A stretch of 64,000 nt of DNA from Saururus chinensis (GCA_035235625.1 CP141142.1:26050995-26114994); one strand, 5' to 3'. Shown: positions 32,401 to 43,809, counted from the first letter of the stretch. A program made the numbers and translations. The notes: generated from the sequence alone by a model not told the origin.

Positions 32401-35400
32401 TGATGTGACATCCACTGATATTAAGGTATTCTTCATATAATTCATGACAATACAAGATTTAAATGTACCTTGTTTTAGTAAGGACATCAACGCCTACACC
32501 GATGTGTTTGTGTTGACGTCAATTGGACTTTAGGTGTCATTGTCGACAAGCAACAATGCATCGACAAATTTGTTAATGAATTTTGAATTTCATCTATTGG
32601 TGGATTTTGGTAGTTCCCTACGCACAAGACAGAAGAAAGGATTGGATGATCTTTCCTTGCAAAATATAGAGAAGAACCCTTTTTTTTAATGTGGGTTGAC
32701 TCTCTTTTGATTAATCAAGACTACTCTTTATAATTTGGAGTCGAGTAGTGGTGATTAATTAATTTTCAAACCATTTGATTAAATGATAAACAAGGGAGGC
32801 AACTTGAAATTTATTAAAAAGAAAAAAAGAGAATTGTCAGGAGAAGTGACTCAAATTTCAAGTAAAAAAAAGAATAGAAACTCCTGAGCTCCCTTGTGAA
32901 ATACTATTTCTTCTTCTTCTTTCACTTAATACATCAATTTTTCTTGCAATCTCTCGGGCTTCTTCAATTTTCAAACGTGGAATGAAGGTCAATGTCTTTG
33001 GAATTTTTAGATGTCTTTTGGTAGAAGATGGGCTTTGGATTTATTTTTAAGGATCCTTAGACTTCAAGACCAAAAGCCATTTCCTATAAAAAGGAGAGGG
33101 TATTTATAGTGTTGAGGTTGTGAGGTTAAATAAAGTAGCGGGCAGTGAGTTGACGGGATAGTTTGTAGGAGGTGGGGAGTGAATTAGTGGGATAGTTCAT
33201 TGAAAGTGAGGAGTGTGGTGAAGTAAGGATAGGAAGTTTTAAAAGTAGTGAGGGAAGTTTCAACATTCGATCTTTGACTTAGTCTTCCTCACTCCATCAC
33301 CCTCTTTACACATTCTTTTTTATTATTATTATTATTTTATCATTTTCATCATCATTTCATTTTTATCTTTCTTTTAGTGTGGGAAACACTAGCCTCATGG
33401 CTTTGACTTGGTCTTCCCACTCTTTACTATCCTTCTCTCTCTTTTGTAAGCAATTAAGTAGAAATTTCTTCAAATCCTGATTGGGATTGAGGACTTTAAC
33501 AAACTCCTACTCCATTTTTGCATTTGATTCATTTGTTGTGAATGTAGTATTCCACGTAATCTCTTTGCATTTTTCTTTGAATTTCAAGTTCTTTGAAATT
33601 TGATGTTTTTTGCTTTATCCATTTTAGTCTTTTGTGGCTAAACATTTTGATATTTGAAGTCTAAACTTAATGTGGGGCCCATGAGTCTCACTTAGCCTTT
33701 TACTAATTTTGATTAAATGACTATTTTGATGTGAGAACCGTGGGTCTCACTTAGCCTTTTGTAATTTTGATTTTTTTGATTTGATGGTCATTTTGATGCG
33801 GCTAATTTTAATGTGAGACTTATGAGGCCTCATTTAGCCAATTTAATTTGTGTGGCTTACTTCAAGTGTAGGGGAGCTCATGAGGTCTTCACCCAATTAT
33901 TTTTGTTAAAAGCTTCAACTTATTCCTACGTGTGTAGGATAAGGTTTTGCTTCATTTTTTTCTCTTTTTTGGACATTGTCCACTTTGGAGACTTTGTCCA
34001 CTTTGAAGCTAGTCAAGCTCCCAAAATATTGGACTTTGAATTTTGATTCTTTCTTAAAAAAAAACTTGTCAACAATGGCCCTCCAAGGGGTGACAATGGT
34101 GCAACTTTATAAGCGCAACTATTACATCTCAAAAGATGTTGTGCTAGAAATTATGGCTGGTCTCCCATCAAATTCTCCAAGTGAGTTGTCTATAGTTTAA
34201 ACTGTTTCACTTGGTACCCATCTAAATTTAGAAGGGATTTTTAAAATTGTAATGGACATAGCCATAGAAAGCATAATGAGTGCTAACAAAGGTGTTACTG
34301 AAGAGCACTCAATGGATGGACGACTTCCACACTTTATCCTCTTTTTTGTGTTGAAGATTTGAAAAGCGGCCATATTTTTTTTCTCGATGATGTTAAAGAT
34401 GAATTGATTAGAGAAGGGATTCTCCATCAATTAATATTTTGCTATTGGAGAGAAATTTCTTGTTGCATAATTTGAATGTAATTCACTTGTGACTAATGGA
34501 TTCTTCAATTTTAAGGGAATACATATTTTCCTCACGGGAGTGTAGCACATGTGCCACCCTTTTTTTCTTTTTATCTTTATTTTTCTGGTGTAAAACCTAT
34601 GCAGAAAGGAAGGCTCTCGGCGTCACTCACCCAAGGTCTTGCACAACATGAGTCTTTTGGTCACTTGTCAGATCCATTTTTTTAGCACATATAGGATAAA
34701 ATCATATTTAGATCTTAACTCAGATGCTAAAAGATCTTTGACAAATTAAATCCTATCTTAACTAGGAAGCTTAATGCATACCCCAATCAACTTCTGCTGC
34801 TTCATTCCTTTACGAACTTAACTTCTACCATCAATCAGTCAGACTCGTTGTTCTCTGCCATCGGGAGGACTCATTATTGTGAGAATATCAATTGAACTAG
34901 GAGTTCTATCTATATAAACAATGTACTACTTTTCTTAACCACGATAGGTAGTGAAAGAAATTAAATTGATTCCTACTTGATTTTTGAGTTCTTCATTGAT
35001 GGGCTCTATTCATTCTCTTTCTTCTCCATTGATTTGCTTTGTTCATTCTCTATTGATTTGTAAGTTTGTGAGGATGCTTCTTTCTCTATTGAGGATGTGT
35101 TGGATCAAATGTGCGATAAAAAACTAGTTGTTTTTTTCCTTCTTCTTTTTACTGTTTAATTATGAGTGTGGAGGCCCATGGAGGGGAGTGCGTCGGTGGT
35201 GCTTGAAGTAGAAGGTGTAACAACTAGGCTGCTAGAGGCCGGCGACTGGAGGGGTAGAAGTGGGTGAGGCAGAGTGGCTAGGCAACTGGCGGTTGAAAGG
35301 GCGGAGCAGCAACATGTTTCAAGCTATTGCCGCCACTCTACTCTTCCTCTTTCCGATCCAATTTTCTCTGTGTGATGGCCACAATTTGAATTTTTTTTGT

Positions 35401-35404
35401 CTTC
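29474..35404. other. Long intergenic stretch without a supported gene
   Basis: Open frames are short and without similarity. From about 31000 to 31960 the plus strand resembles a copia LTR and its end (GTGTAGTTTTTCACGGTGGG followed by TTTCTACAT), in the opposite sense to 17540-18470. Three diverged units of about 65 bp (GTGAGA...CTCACTTAGCC) lie at 33665-33845. Part of 32860-33440 is pyrimidine-rich. No coding sequence could be supported. Confidence 0.45.
33665..33845 (+). repeat. About 65-bp degenerate tandem repeat
   Basis: Three units share a TGTG(G/A)G...CC(C/G)(A/T)(T/G)G(A/G)GTCTCA(C/T)TTAGCC block followed by an ATTTTGAT(T/G) run. Confidence 0.65.
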
Positions 35405-35409
35405 TTTCT

Positions 35410-35608
35410 TGAAGTGGAAGAGGATTTCATAACCTTGTAGGTGGTGTTGTGTACAGTATTTATAGGGAAGACCTACAAAGACAAATCCAGGGTGAATCCT
35501 TGAAGAATATTACAATGGATTATGTATCATGTGAGAATATTACAAAGAATCACAGATTGTGAGTTAAAAAGGCAAATGTGAGCGAGAAAGGATTTGGTTC
35601 CCTTAATA
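35410..35608 (-). repeat. 3' LTR of the Ale-like copia
   Basis: It aligns with 41313-41515 over its length; both contain AATCCTTGAAGAATATTACA and GAGAATATTA. Read on the minus strand it starts TATTAAGGG and ends CCACTTCA. Confidence 0.92.
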
Positions 35609-35666
35609 CGCCCCTACAAACTCAGGGCGGGTGAGTAGCCATGAGTTTGGTAGTGAGAGACTGAAA

Positions 35667-36017
35667 CTAAGTAATGGGCAATAGCTTTGTAAATATGTCG
35701 GCAAGTTGATCTTTGGATGAGACATGGCAAACCTGCATGTGACTAGCTAGAACTTGCTCTCGAATGTAGTGATGATCAATCTCAATGTGTTTGGTGCGAG
35801 CATGGACGACCGGGTTGGAGGCGAGGGCAATGGCAGATTGATTGTCGCACAACAATGTGGGTGTAGCAGTGGAGGAGATGTCGAGAAACTTGAGAACCAT
35901 GGAGACACAGACAATTTTTGTGGTTGTGGAGGAGAGTGCACGGTACTCGGCTTCAGTGGATGAGCGGGCAACTATGACTTGCTTTTTAGACTTCCAAATG
36001 ATGAGTTTAGGGCCCAT
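35667..36017 (-). pseudogene. Copia RNase H
   Basis: The text [21 protein letters not shown], then [14 protein letters not shown] and [11 protein letters not shown], is the standard copia RNase H with its D/E residues. It ends at a TAG (35667-35669) after FTKLLPIT, where a Gln is usual, so the last residues are cut off. Confidence 0.9.
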
Positions 36018-37171
36018 GAAGACACAATACCCGGTGACAAATCGGCAGTCAATAGGGTCACCAGCCTAGTCGAAATCAAAGTAGGCAGTGAGGTTACATG
36101 GTCCTAGTTGTAAGAGAATGCCATGGGACAGGGTGCCTTGAAGATACCAGAGGATCCTCTTAACAGCGCATAGTGAACAATGGTGTGGTTATGCATGTGC
36201 TGGCAGACATAGTTCACGGAATAGGCAATGTCTGGACGGGTGTTTGTGAGGTATTGGAGAGAACCAACAATGCTTTTGTCGTGGGACGGGTCAGGGAATA
36301 GGGGGTTAGTGGGAGAGGTGGGGGGTCATTTGTGGCCTGTAGGAGTGGGGGTAGGTTTGCAATTGTCCATTTGGGCACAATGGAGGATGTCTCGAGCGTA
36401 GTGGGCTTGAGAGGGGAAGAGGCCATGTGGGGTAGTGGTGAAATCAATACCAAGAAAGTGGTGAAGGAGACCCAGGTCTTTGACGAAAAAGGCACGACTA
36501 AGAAGAGATATGACATGGTCAACAAAGGGAACATGAGAGCCAGTGATAAGGATGTCATCGATATAGACAACAAGGATGGTGACTTGGGAGCCCTATTGGT
36601 GAAGGAAGAGGGATGTGTCTGCATGGCAAGACTGAAAGCCAAGGTGGGTTAAGTAGGATGAGAGTTTGGCGTACAATTGGCGAGGGGCTTGTTTGAGGCC
36701 GTAGAGGGATTTGTGAAGGCGACAGATGTGGTGAGGGTGGGAGGGGTCAATGAAACCGGGAGGTTGGGCCATGTAGAGTTCCTCCTCAATGGTGCCATGA
36801 AGAAAGACATTAGAGACATCAAGCCAGGAGGTTGGGCCATGTAGAGTTCCTCCTCAATGGTGCCATGAAGAAAGGCATTAGAGACATCAAACTGTTTGAT
36901 GGTCCAAGCACTGGAAAGAGCTAGGCTGAGGACAATACGGATGGTATAAGGTTTGACCATGGGGCTAAAGGTTTCATGGTAGTCATGTACTTCTTCCTGA
37001 GTGAAGCCTTTGGTAACCAGGCGTGCCTTGTACCGGATATGGTGTCGTTAGGGCCACGCTTGATCTTATAGGTCCACCGGCATCCAATGATGTTGGAATC
37101 GGGTGGGGGTGGGACAAGGGTCCAGGTAGCTTGATGGAGGAGGACCTCATACTCAGAGCGCATAGCATCAC
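36018..37171 (-). pseudogene. Copia reverse transcriptase with a 68-bp tandem duplication
   Basis: The RT begins with ATWTLVPPPPDSNIIGCRWTYKIK and continues through [13 protein letters not shown] and [13 protein letters not shown] 68-bp segment is repeated in direct tandem at 36761-36828 and 36829-36896, which shifts the frame after the [16 protein letters not shown] block. The catalytic motif YIDD is preserved at 36554-36565, in a different frame from the upstream part. Confidence 0.88.
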
Positions 37172-37277
37172 ACCATTCTAGTGATTGAGAGGAAAGACGA
37201 TAGGAGGTGGAATATGTTGTAGGGGGGATTGGGCAGTGAGGGAAAGAGGGATGCGGGAACGAGAGATGTTGGCTTTG

Positions 37278-38489
37278 CTACCGGTAATCATGTGGTGAGT
37301 AGGGGCAGGATGAGGGAGAGGGGAGGAGGGAGGGACGTAGGGGAGGGGGAGGATGAGGTGGGAGGGAGAGGTGAGTGTTGGGGGGAGAGGAGGGTGAGGG
37401 GGTAGTGGAGAAAGACGAAGCGGAGGAAGGTGATGGGGGGTAGGAGGGAGGGACAGGTGGTAGGGGTAGAGGGGAAAGAAGGGGTGAAGGGATGGGTGGT
37501 GGTGATGGGGAATGGGAGCGAAAGGAGAAGTCATGTTCAAGGAAGCGGACATGGTGAGAGATGTAGACATGGTGACTGGAGGGGTTAAGACAACGATAGC
37601 CTTTGGTGGTGGGACAATAGCCAATGAAGACACAAGGGAGAGACCGGGCATCGAGTTTATGTTGTGAGTAAGGGCGGGTCCATGGGTAGCATCGACAGCC
37701 AAAGACACAGAGGTGAGAATAGTCAGGAGGGGTATTGTGGAGGAGTTGGTAGGGGGAGACATGATGGAGGGTGGGGGAGGGAAGAAGGTTGATGAGGTAG
37801 GTGGCGGTGTATGCTGCATCCACCCAATAGGTGAGAGGCATGTGGGCAGAGGTAAGTGGGGTAAGGGTAGTTTCGATTATGTGGCGGTGTTTGCGTTCAG
37901 CAATGCCATTTTGTTCGGGGGTATGAGGACAAGAAAATTGGTGAGTGATGTTGTGAGTATGGAAGTGAGAGGTGAAGTGGGAATTGACAAATTCACGGCC
38001 ATTGTCAGAACGCAAAGTGGTGATATGATAGGGGAATGCGTTTTTGACCATGGATTGGAAGGTAAGGAAGGTGTCAAAGGCATCTGACTTAAGTTTTAGG
38101 GGATAGAGCCAGGTGTAGCGGGTGAAGTCATCGACAAAGATAATATAATATTGGTAGCCAAGGAAGGAGGTGACCGGAGAGGGTCCCCAAAGGTCAAAGT
38201 GGATAAGTTGGAGGGGACGAGTGGTAGAGCAATGAGACTCGGAGAAGGGTAATTTATGAGATTTGCTAACATGACAACTATTACACTCTAAGTGCTTTAT
38301 TTTGGTAACATGTAAAGGAAAAGAAGAAACAATAGTGTTGAAGGTGGCGAAGGCGGGGTGGCCAAGGCATTGATGCCAGGTGGCAGAGGAGGAGGTAGTA
38401 GCAGTGAAGGCACTTGGGGTGATGGGAGAGAGGGGGTAGACGTTGTTTCGACTTAGACCATGATAGAGGAGGTGACCGGTCTTGTTATC
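37278..38489 (-). pseudogene. Copia integrase, partly open
   Basis: From 38051 to 37278 one frame stays open for 257 residues and includes LRSDNGREF, PHTPEQNGIAERKHRHI (catalytic Asp and Glu), YLINLLPSPTL and the C-terminal VFGCRCYPWTRPY...CVFIGY block. The tail is a long Pro/Ser-rich stretch of low complexity. The upstream half (38489-38052), with the GAG-pre-integrase and HHCC parts, contains stops; text such as HQCLGHPAFATF can be seen on the minus strand near 38350. Confidence 0.87.
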
Positions 38490-38859
38490 CTAAATAGACA
38501 CATCAGAGGCAGAGAAGGCTAGAGAGCAATTATTGTCACATGCAAGTTTGTAGATAGAGAGGAGATTGTGAGCAATAGAAGGTATGTGTAGGATAGTGGG
38601 AAGATGGAGTGTGGAGTGGGGAAGGATGGGGGAGGTGCTGCTGGTGGAGGAGAGTGGAAGGGATTGACCATTACCTATGTTAACGTAAGGGGGGGCAGGG
38701 TAGGGAGAGGTGGAAGTGAGTTGAGTCACATCCGGGGTAATATGATTGCTTGCACCAAAATCTAGGAGCCAATCAGAGGGGCATTGGACCCCACCTTGAG
38801 CTTGAGCAGTCTTGGCCTGGGCATGGTTCCCGGTGGGACCCATGTAGGAGGCATTGTAG
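38490..38859 (-). pseudogene. Copia protease with altered active site
   Basis: The domain is recognised by DWLLDFGASNHIT. The catalytic motif at 38754-38762 reads DFG where D(S/T)G is expected; a single C-to-T change turns TCT or TCC into TTT or TTC. The rest, with LHIPSIAHNLLSI, is typical and ends in a stop at 38490. The altered residue should abolish proteolysis. Confidence 0.8.
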
Positions 38860-39925
38860 CATGCACCACATTTAATGGCACTGTGGTCTAAAGAGCCACA
38901 GATTTGGCAGGCGAGGCTTGGGGGATGAAAACCACTACACCCAAGACCATAGCGTACCCCCTCGATGAAAGTTGGGGTGGGGACGGCAATAATGTGTTAC
39001 AGGGGGAGTGGGTAGCAGTCCCGGGGCTGCATATGCAGTGGCTGGTGAGGGGGCCATGGTGGCTGGAGGGACACCCGAGGGGGGGCTGAGGATGAGTTGG
39101 CCCAGGGCTGCTGTGAGAGGACCCAGGAGGGCATGCGGGCCAGAGACGGAGGGAGAGCTGCTGGCGGCGACTTGAAGGGTCATGGGATGGGCAAGCAGCG
39201 GTCCGGCTGGAGCAGTATGTTGGAGTTTGAGTGCGGCTTCTTTGGCGAGGAGGAGATTCCACAGCTCAACGAAGGGGATGAGGGCACCACAAGCCCGAAT
39301 GCCGATGACGAAGGCGGCGTAGTCGGGAGGGAGTCCAGTGAGAATCCTGTGTAGTAGATCAGCGTCGTTCACCAGAACGCCGATGGCCGCCAGCTGGTTG
39401 ACCAACAGGCAGATCTGGTTTAGATAGGCGGCCATCCCTATTGGGCTGAAGCAGCAGCAACGGAGCTCACCCATGAGGTGGATGACAGTTGCTGGAGAGG
39501 CTGACAACTATCTAGCGACTACGGCGGTCCATATATCAGCGGCGATGGTGTAGGTGAGAAAGTGGCGGACAAGAGTCGGCTTAATGGTAGCTCAGAGAGA
39601 AACGAGCAGGTGGTGGTCTATGGTGAGCCAGTCAGAGTAAGAAGGCCGAGTAGATGAGTCCGCCGGCGAGGGACAGGACAGAAAGCCGTCGATGTAGGAG
39701 AGAAGGTGGTATGCGGCCAGAATGGAGGCAGTGGTTTGTGCACCAGACCAGAAAGTTGGAGTCGTCGAGATGAATTGTGATGAGGCTGGCCAAGTTGGAA
39801 ACAAGAAATTTAATGGAGGTAGGGATGGTCTAGAGGAAGTCAACTGCAGTGGGAGGAACAACGGGCAGTGGGTGGTCAAAGGAGTTGAAGACGATGGTGG
39901 GCGCTAGAGAGACTAAGGAATCCAT
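38860..39925 (-). pseudogene. gag: Copia gag with CCHC zinc knuckle, frameshifted
   Basis: The likely start is the ATG at 39925 (MDSLVSLAPTI). The coding text moves between frames near 39840 and 39510, where in-frame stops also occur. The longest intact part (39507-38935) reads like the UBN2-type copia gag: QICLLVNQLAAIG, LHRILTGLPPDYAAFV, LLLAKEAAL. The zinc knuckle at 38868-38909 reads CQICGSLDHSAIKC, a standard CX2CX4HX4C. Protease follows in the same general frame. Confidence 0.82.
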
Positions 39926-40255
39926 GGGGAGTCCAGGGACGAACGGAGGATAGGAGGGGGGAGAAAAGCGGGATCTTGGCTGGAGAGGAGGGAGCTGATC
40001 ACATAGGGATGACGACTGACTAGAGAGGAGGGACTGATCGCAGGGGGGCCGAGAGGTTGAAGGGGAGGAGGTGACTGGCAGGAGGGAAGGGAGGTACAAG
40101 TCAGGATGTGAGATGAGGGGAGCGGCTTGCCTGAGATAAAGAAGGAGGTGACGGGAAAACGACCAGAGAAGAAGTTACTGGTGGCGAGGTGCAAGGGATT
40201 GAGGACAATCAGAGGTGGGGAACGACGGACTAGAGAACGAAGGAACGTTGCAGGG

Positions 40256-41009
40256 TGTTAGCCCCTCCACTTTTTGCATAGACAAGGGGGCAGATACCCC
40301 CTATACTTGGCGGTGGACAGCCAAGTTAGCTTGGACGACGGACAACCTAGGCAGCCCCTTGGGCACGGATGGATGCTTGGAGCAGCGTGGGAGCAGTTCC
40401 GGATGTGCACTCGCCTTGCGGAGTAGGCTGAGGCAGAGTCCCTACGCGGGTAGGACTCTAGGTGGTGTGTTGGGCACCACAACCCCTTAGGGACGGATTT
40501 CTAAGGGCGCTAGGACGCAGGGAGGCAGCACAGCTAGACTCCTAGCACGGATAGGAGAGGATGCATAGGTTTCCCTAGACGGATGGACTCTAGAAGCAGC
40601 AGGGCGGTGGACTCCTAGCCGAAGACAGATTCCCTCACAGGTTTCCTGATTTGTGTTGGGATGCCCCTATTGGGCTAGGAGAGTTGGGACAGGGAGGGAC
40701 TCTGTATACATGGGCTGGGTTGTTGTATTCCTAGTGCGATAAGGACCAGCAGTGCTGAGTCTATTTAAAGGGTGAGTCTGCGCAGTAACTTGGCTTGTCA
40801 GCCCCGACCCTCTCCCTGCCATTGTAACCGACAAACTAAGTTTACATAGCATTGGGCAGAGCCCTTTGCTCCAGAGACAGCTGTGTTGGCTGATTGCTTG
40901 TTCCCCTTGCGCATACGAGAGGGAAGGTCGCGAGAGTAAGCTACTAGCTACACGTTGCAGTCAGGCCATCACAGGTGTGGACACTAGGCAAAGCTCTGCA
41001 CCTATGACA
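40256..41009 (+). mobile_element. Probable solo LTR inside the copia leader
   Basis: The sequence starts TGTTAGCCCC and ends CTATGACA, and is flanked by CAGGG (40251-40255) and CAGGA (41010-41014), one mismatch. A TATA-like TATTTAAA lies at 40762-40769, followed about 60 bp later by a CAGCCCCGACCC leader. It has no similarity to copia gag or leader text and reads in the opposite direction to the host element. The family is not identified. Confidence 0.55.
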
Positions 41010-41300
41010 CAGGAGGTGGTGGGCAGGCGGAGAAGAAATGGGAGAGGCCGGCGACTGGGCGAGCGGTAGTGAGGAACAGTGAGAAGGAGAAGGATTGGAT
41101 GAACAGTGGTGATGCAGAGTTGTGGGCTCGAGGCTGCAGATAAGAGGGACATGAGGTGTAGTGGGAACCGGGAGGGAGTGATGGGAAGGAACAGGTAGAG
41201 TTCCAATGCAGGGTGGTGGGGACGAGGAGGGACAAAGAAATGATTGTGGGAGAGGGATGGTCACACAGTATGTTCGGAAGGGGAAGGGTTTTAGCCTATT

Positions 41301-41312
41301 GCTTCGATACCA
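41301..41312 (-). other. Primer-binding site of the Ale-like copia
   Basis: TGGTATCGAAGC on the minus strand, directly inside the 5' LTR, is close to the initiator tRNA-Met site. Confidence 0.85.
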
Positions 41313-41515
41313 TGATGAAGAGGAAGAGGATTTCAATAACCTTGTAGGTGGTGTTGTGTACAGTGTTTATAGGGAAGACCCGCGGAGACAAATCCGGGGT
41401 GAATCCTTGAAGAATATTACAATGGATTACATATCGTGTGAGAATATTATAGAGAATCACAGATTGTAAGTTAAAAAGGCAAATGTGAGGGAGAAAGGAT
41501 TTGGTTCCCTTAATA
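41313..41515 (-). repeat. 5' LTR of the Ale-like copia
   Basis: Bounded inside by the primer site at 41301-41312 and outside by the TTTCT duplication. It ends CTTCATCA on the minus strand. Confidence 0.92.
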
Positions 41516-41520
41516 TTTCT

Positions 41521-42158
41521 TATGCAGCAAGTGGTGCAAGGCGGAGGTTTGACGGTTGTGGGCGGAGGAAGAGGCCAGAGGGATGGGAAAGACAAGGTTG
41601 ATGGCAGCCATGGGTGAAGGCGATTCAGTGGTGAAAACTACAGTGAGGAAGAAAGAGAAATGATGCGAGAGGAGGGCAGCGAGTGGAAGAGAGAAGGGCG
41701 GTGGAGGGAGATCGGGATAGGGGGAAGAGTGCAAAACAGTGTCAATACAGTTGGGCCACTTTATTTTTTATTACAAAACCCAACAGAGAGGTGATTAGGA
41801 GAGAAGGTGGTGTTTGTTAAAGGTGGGGGATGGGAGTTGGTGGACTGGGTTGAGGCCTTGCCGGTTCTGGATGAGAGTGATGGGTGACAGGCGTGAGGCT
41901 GGAAATGGCGGAGCAAGGACCAAAGGTGAGAAGTGGGGAAGATGAAGGTGGAGGCCAGCAGTACAAGGCGAGGTGAATGGATAGAGAGAGGAGAGGGTCG
42001 CAGCATAGGGTAAGGTGACCAAAGAGGGAGAAGTGGTAATGAAGGTAAAGAAGGTGAGAGGGAGAGGTATGGCGATGGTTGAGGTGGTGGCAGCGAGGTA
42101 GAGGTAAGAAGAGGAGGTGAAAAGAGAGGAGAGGCGGAACGGAATGAGAGGTTAGTTT
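41521..42158. other. Flank between the copia and the MULE: pyrimidine-rich, LTR-like in part
   Basis: On the minus strand a stretch around 41735-41790 (TTTTGTAATAAAAAATAAAG and GGCCCAACTGTATTGACA) matches the U3 of the copia LTRs at 50816 and 10923. This suggests an old LTR of that family. It is followed by a short open frame from 41734 whose inner start at about 41610 gives MAAINLVFPIPLASSS, which looks like an organelle-targeting N-terminus. The copia insertion cuts it off after HLLHKK. Confidence 0.35.
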
Positions 42159-42167
42159 TTTTTTTAA

Positions 42168-42400
42168 AGAAATGCTACACCCGCTTGGTTTTACCCGTTT
42201 GCTCATGCATAAGGTAAAAATATGCATGAGCCCCAAATTTTCTCACGCTTATAGTTTTTTTCAGAACGTGTCTATTTAGACCCCATTTTTTAACCTATAT
42301 CCCCCACACAAAGAAAAAATTGGTATTTTTTTTTACTTCTTTCTCCCTATCTTCCCCATCCCTTTTACCCATACTTCCCCTAAACATAAACCCCACCCTC
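42168..42400 (+). repeat. Left terminal inverted repeat of the MULE-OTU element
   Basis: It shares GAAATGCTACACCC, TTTACCCG, ATTTAGACCCC/TTTAAACCCC and CCTATATCCC blocks in order with the reverse complement of 48500-48742. Several indels separate the blocks. Confidence 0.75.
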
Positions 42401-42446
42401 TTTTTCTTCTCCTCCGGTACCGGCGACTATCGGCACCAACTCCGGC

Positions 42447-42860
42447 GGCCGGCCAAATCTGGCCGGCCATGATGGCCGCGACTAGTGCGCAACCGCGGCA
42501 ATTGTACAGCCATGGGACGAGAGTCGCGGCAAGCCAAATCTGGCCAGCCGCATTGGCCTCGGCCACTGGTCGCAGCTTGTGAGCAGCCGCTACCGGCCAG
42601 ATCTGGCCGGCCATCTTCAAGCCGATGCCTGCGTGCAGCTGCAGCCTGCGCACAATCGAGGCTAGCGGCAGGCCAGATTTGGCCGGCCTCTGGCTGGCCG
42701 TGGACTGGACACTATCAGCGTCCAGTAGCTGTAGCCTGTGCGCAACAGCAGCCTATGCTGGTGCGGTAGTGGCCTGCGCACGGCCGTAGCCTACGCACAG
42801 TCGCAGCCTATGTTGGCACAGCTTTCGCGAGGCCGCAGCCTGCCAAATTTGGCCGGCCAT
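42447..42860. repeat. Five GGCC-AATCT-GGCC palindromic motifs in a GC-rich block
   Basis: Motifs of the form GGCCA(A/G)AT(C/T)TGGCC lie at 42447, 42534, 42593, 42671 and 42842; the one at 42593-42610 is a perfect palindrome. Between them are repeats of GCAGCCTGCGCACA-like text. Long open frames here have no similarity and reflect base composition. Confidence 0.7.
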
Positions 42861-43320
42861 CATGCTACCACGGCCTGCGTGTAGCCGCGGCTAGTGGTCG
42901 GCCACGGGCTCAACGCAATTAGCGTCCAGTGGCCGCGGTTGGCCACGACCAATGGCTATGACTAACTGCAGCGGTGAAAGAAGGTCGCCGGCATTAATAC
43001 CGATGCCGGAGAAGAAGAAAAAAGGGAAAAAAAAGTGTAAAGAAAAAAATTAGGATAAAAATAGGGAATACAAGAGATTTTAATATAAAAAAATAAAATA
43101 AATAAGCAATAAGGGTAATAGAGAAAAAAGAAGAATTTAAATAGCTACGTTTTTTTTTTATTCAAAGCTCACCTCCCAGAACAAACTCATCGCAAGACTG
43201 TAGACCCACGTAAAACCGGCAACCAGTGACTAGTGGCAGTAACCTTGTCAGGGCGGTAGAGAATCGGAGTCAAGACTGGATTGCAGGCCAACTCTCACTC
43301 TCCCCGAGCCCCACTGATGA

Positions 43321-43809
43321 TCAATATGTTGCTCGTGGGTAAAAGCCGGCATTTCCTTCATCTCCCATAGACCCATGCTCAATAGGCACTAGCCAGCCAA
43401 CGGTGGTGAGTGCCGAGACAAACCCCTCCTTGTTTGCCCGTTGGAAAGAGCCGTGCGGAGCTCCGCCGCAAGCCACCACTTCTGCCCTGAGGTAATTGGA
43501 GATTGGGTCGGCAATGTCAAGGCGAAGGGGGAGGTGGATGGAGGAGCCAAATTTAGGATAGTTGTAGGGGTCGGCGTCGGAGATGGATGGGTACTTGCGG
43601 ACTATTCGGTTGAGGTCGTGGGCGAAGAGGATGGCCCTAGGAGTTGGCAAAGACAAAGAGGTGGCCATCTGATAGAGGTGCAAGAAGGGGTAGAGGTTGT
43701 TCTTTGCCTCATTGTCTGTTTCTTGGATGAAGACGAGGGAGATGGCACAAGCAGCCGATGGAAAGAACTCATAGGAAAACCGGTGCGGCCACCGAGAACG
43801 ATGACACAA
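43321..43809 (-). other. Open frame of 162 residues inside the MULE, possible captured gene piece
   Basis: The frame is uninterrupted and of balanced composition from an internal Met (MATSLSLPTPRAILFAHDL) onwards. No family was recognised. A long frame also overlaps it on the plus strand (43441-43992), so coding sense is not proved. MULEs often carry host gene fragments between their ends, and its place between the left inverted repeat and the transposase gene fits that. No targeting signal or domain is visible. Confidence 0.3.

Larger units (their letters stand above)
35410..41515 (-). mobile_element. Ty1/copia retrotransposon, Ale/Retrofit-like, complete but inactivated
   Basis: The element is 6.1 kb with LTRs of 199 and 203 bp (35410-35608 and 41313-41515) and a perfect TTTCT duplication (35405-35409 and 41516-41520). 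The primer site TGGTATCGAAGC is at 41301-41312 on the minus strand. Order on the minus strand is gag, protease, integrase, RT, RNase H, the copia order. Frameshifts, stops and a 68-bp internal duplication break it. A second LTR-like insertion (40256-41009) sits in the leader. Short LTRs and the integrase text (SDNGREF, PHTPEQNGIAERKHRHI) suggest Ale/Retrofit; the lineage is inference. Confidence 0.93.

Noticed and set aside
36214..36642. 142-residue minus-strand open frame
   Set aside because: It overlaps the copia RT in another frame; the true frame carries YIDD.
37178..37819. Pro/Ser-rich 213-residue open frame on the minus strand
   Set aside because: It is an alternative frame of the copia integrase and its low-complexity C-terminal tail.
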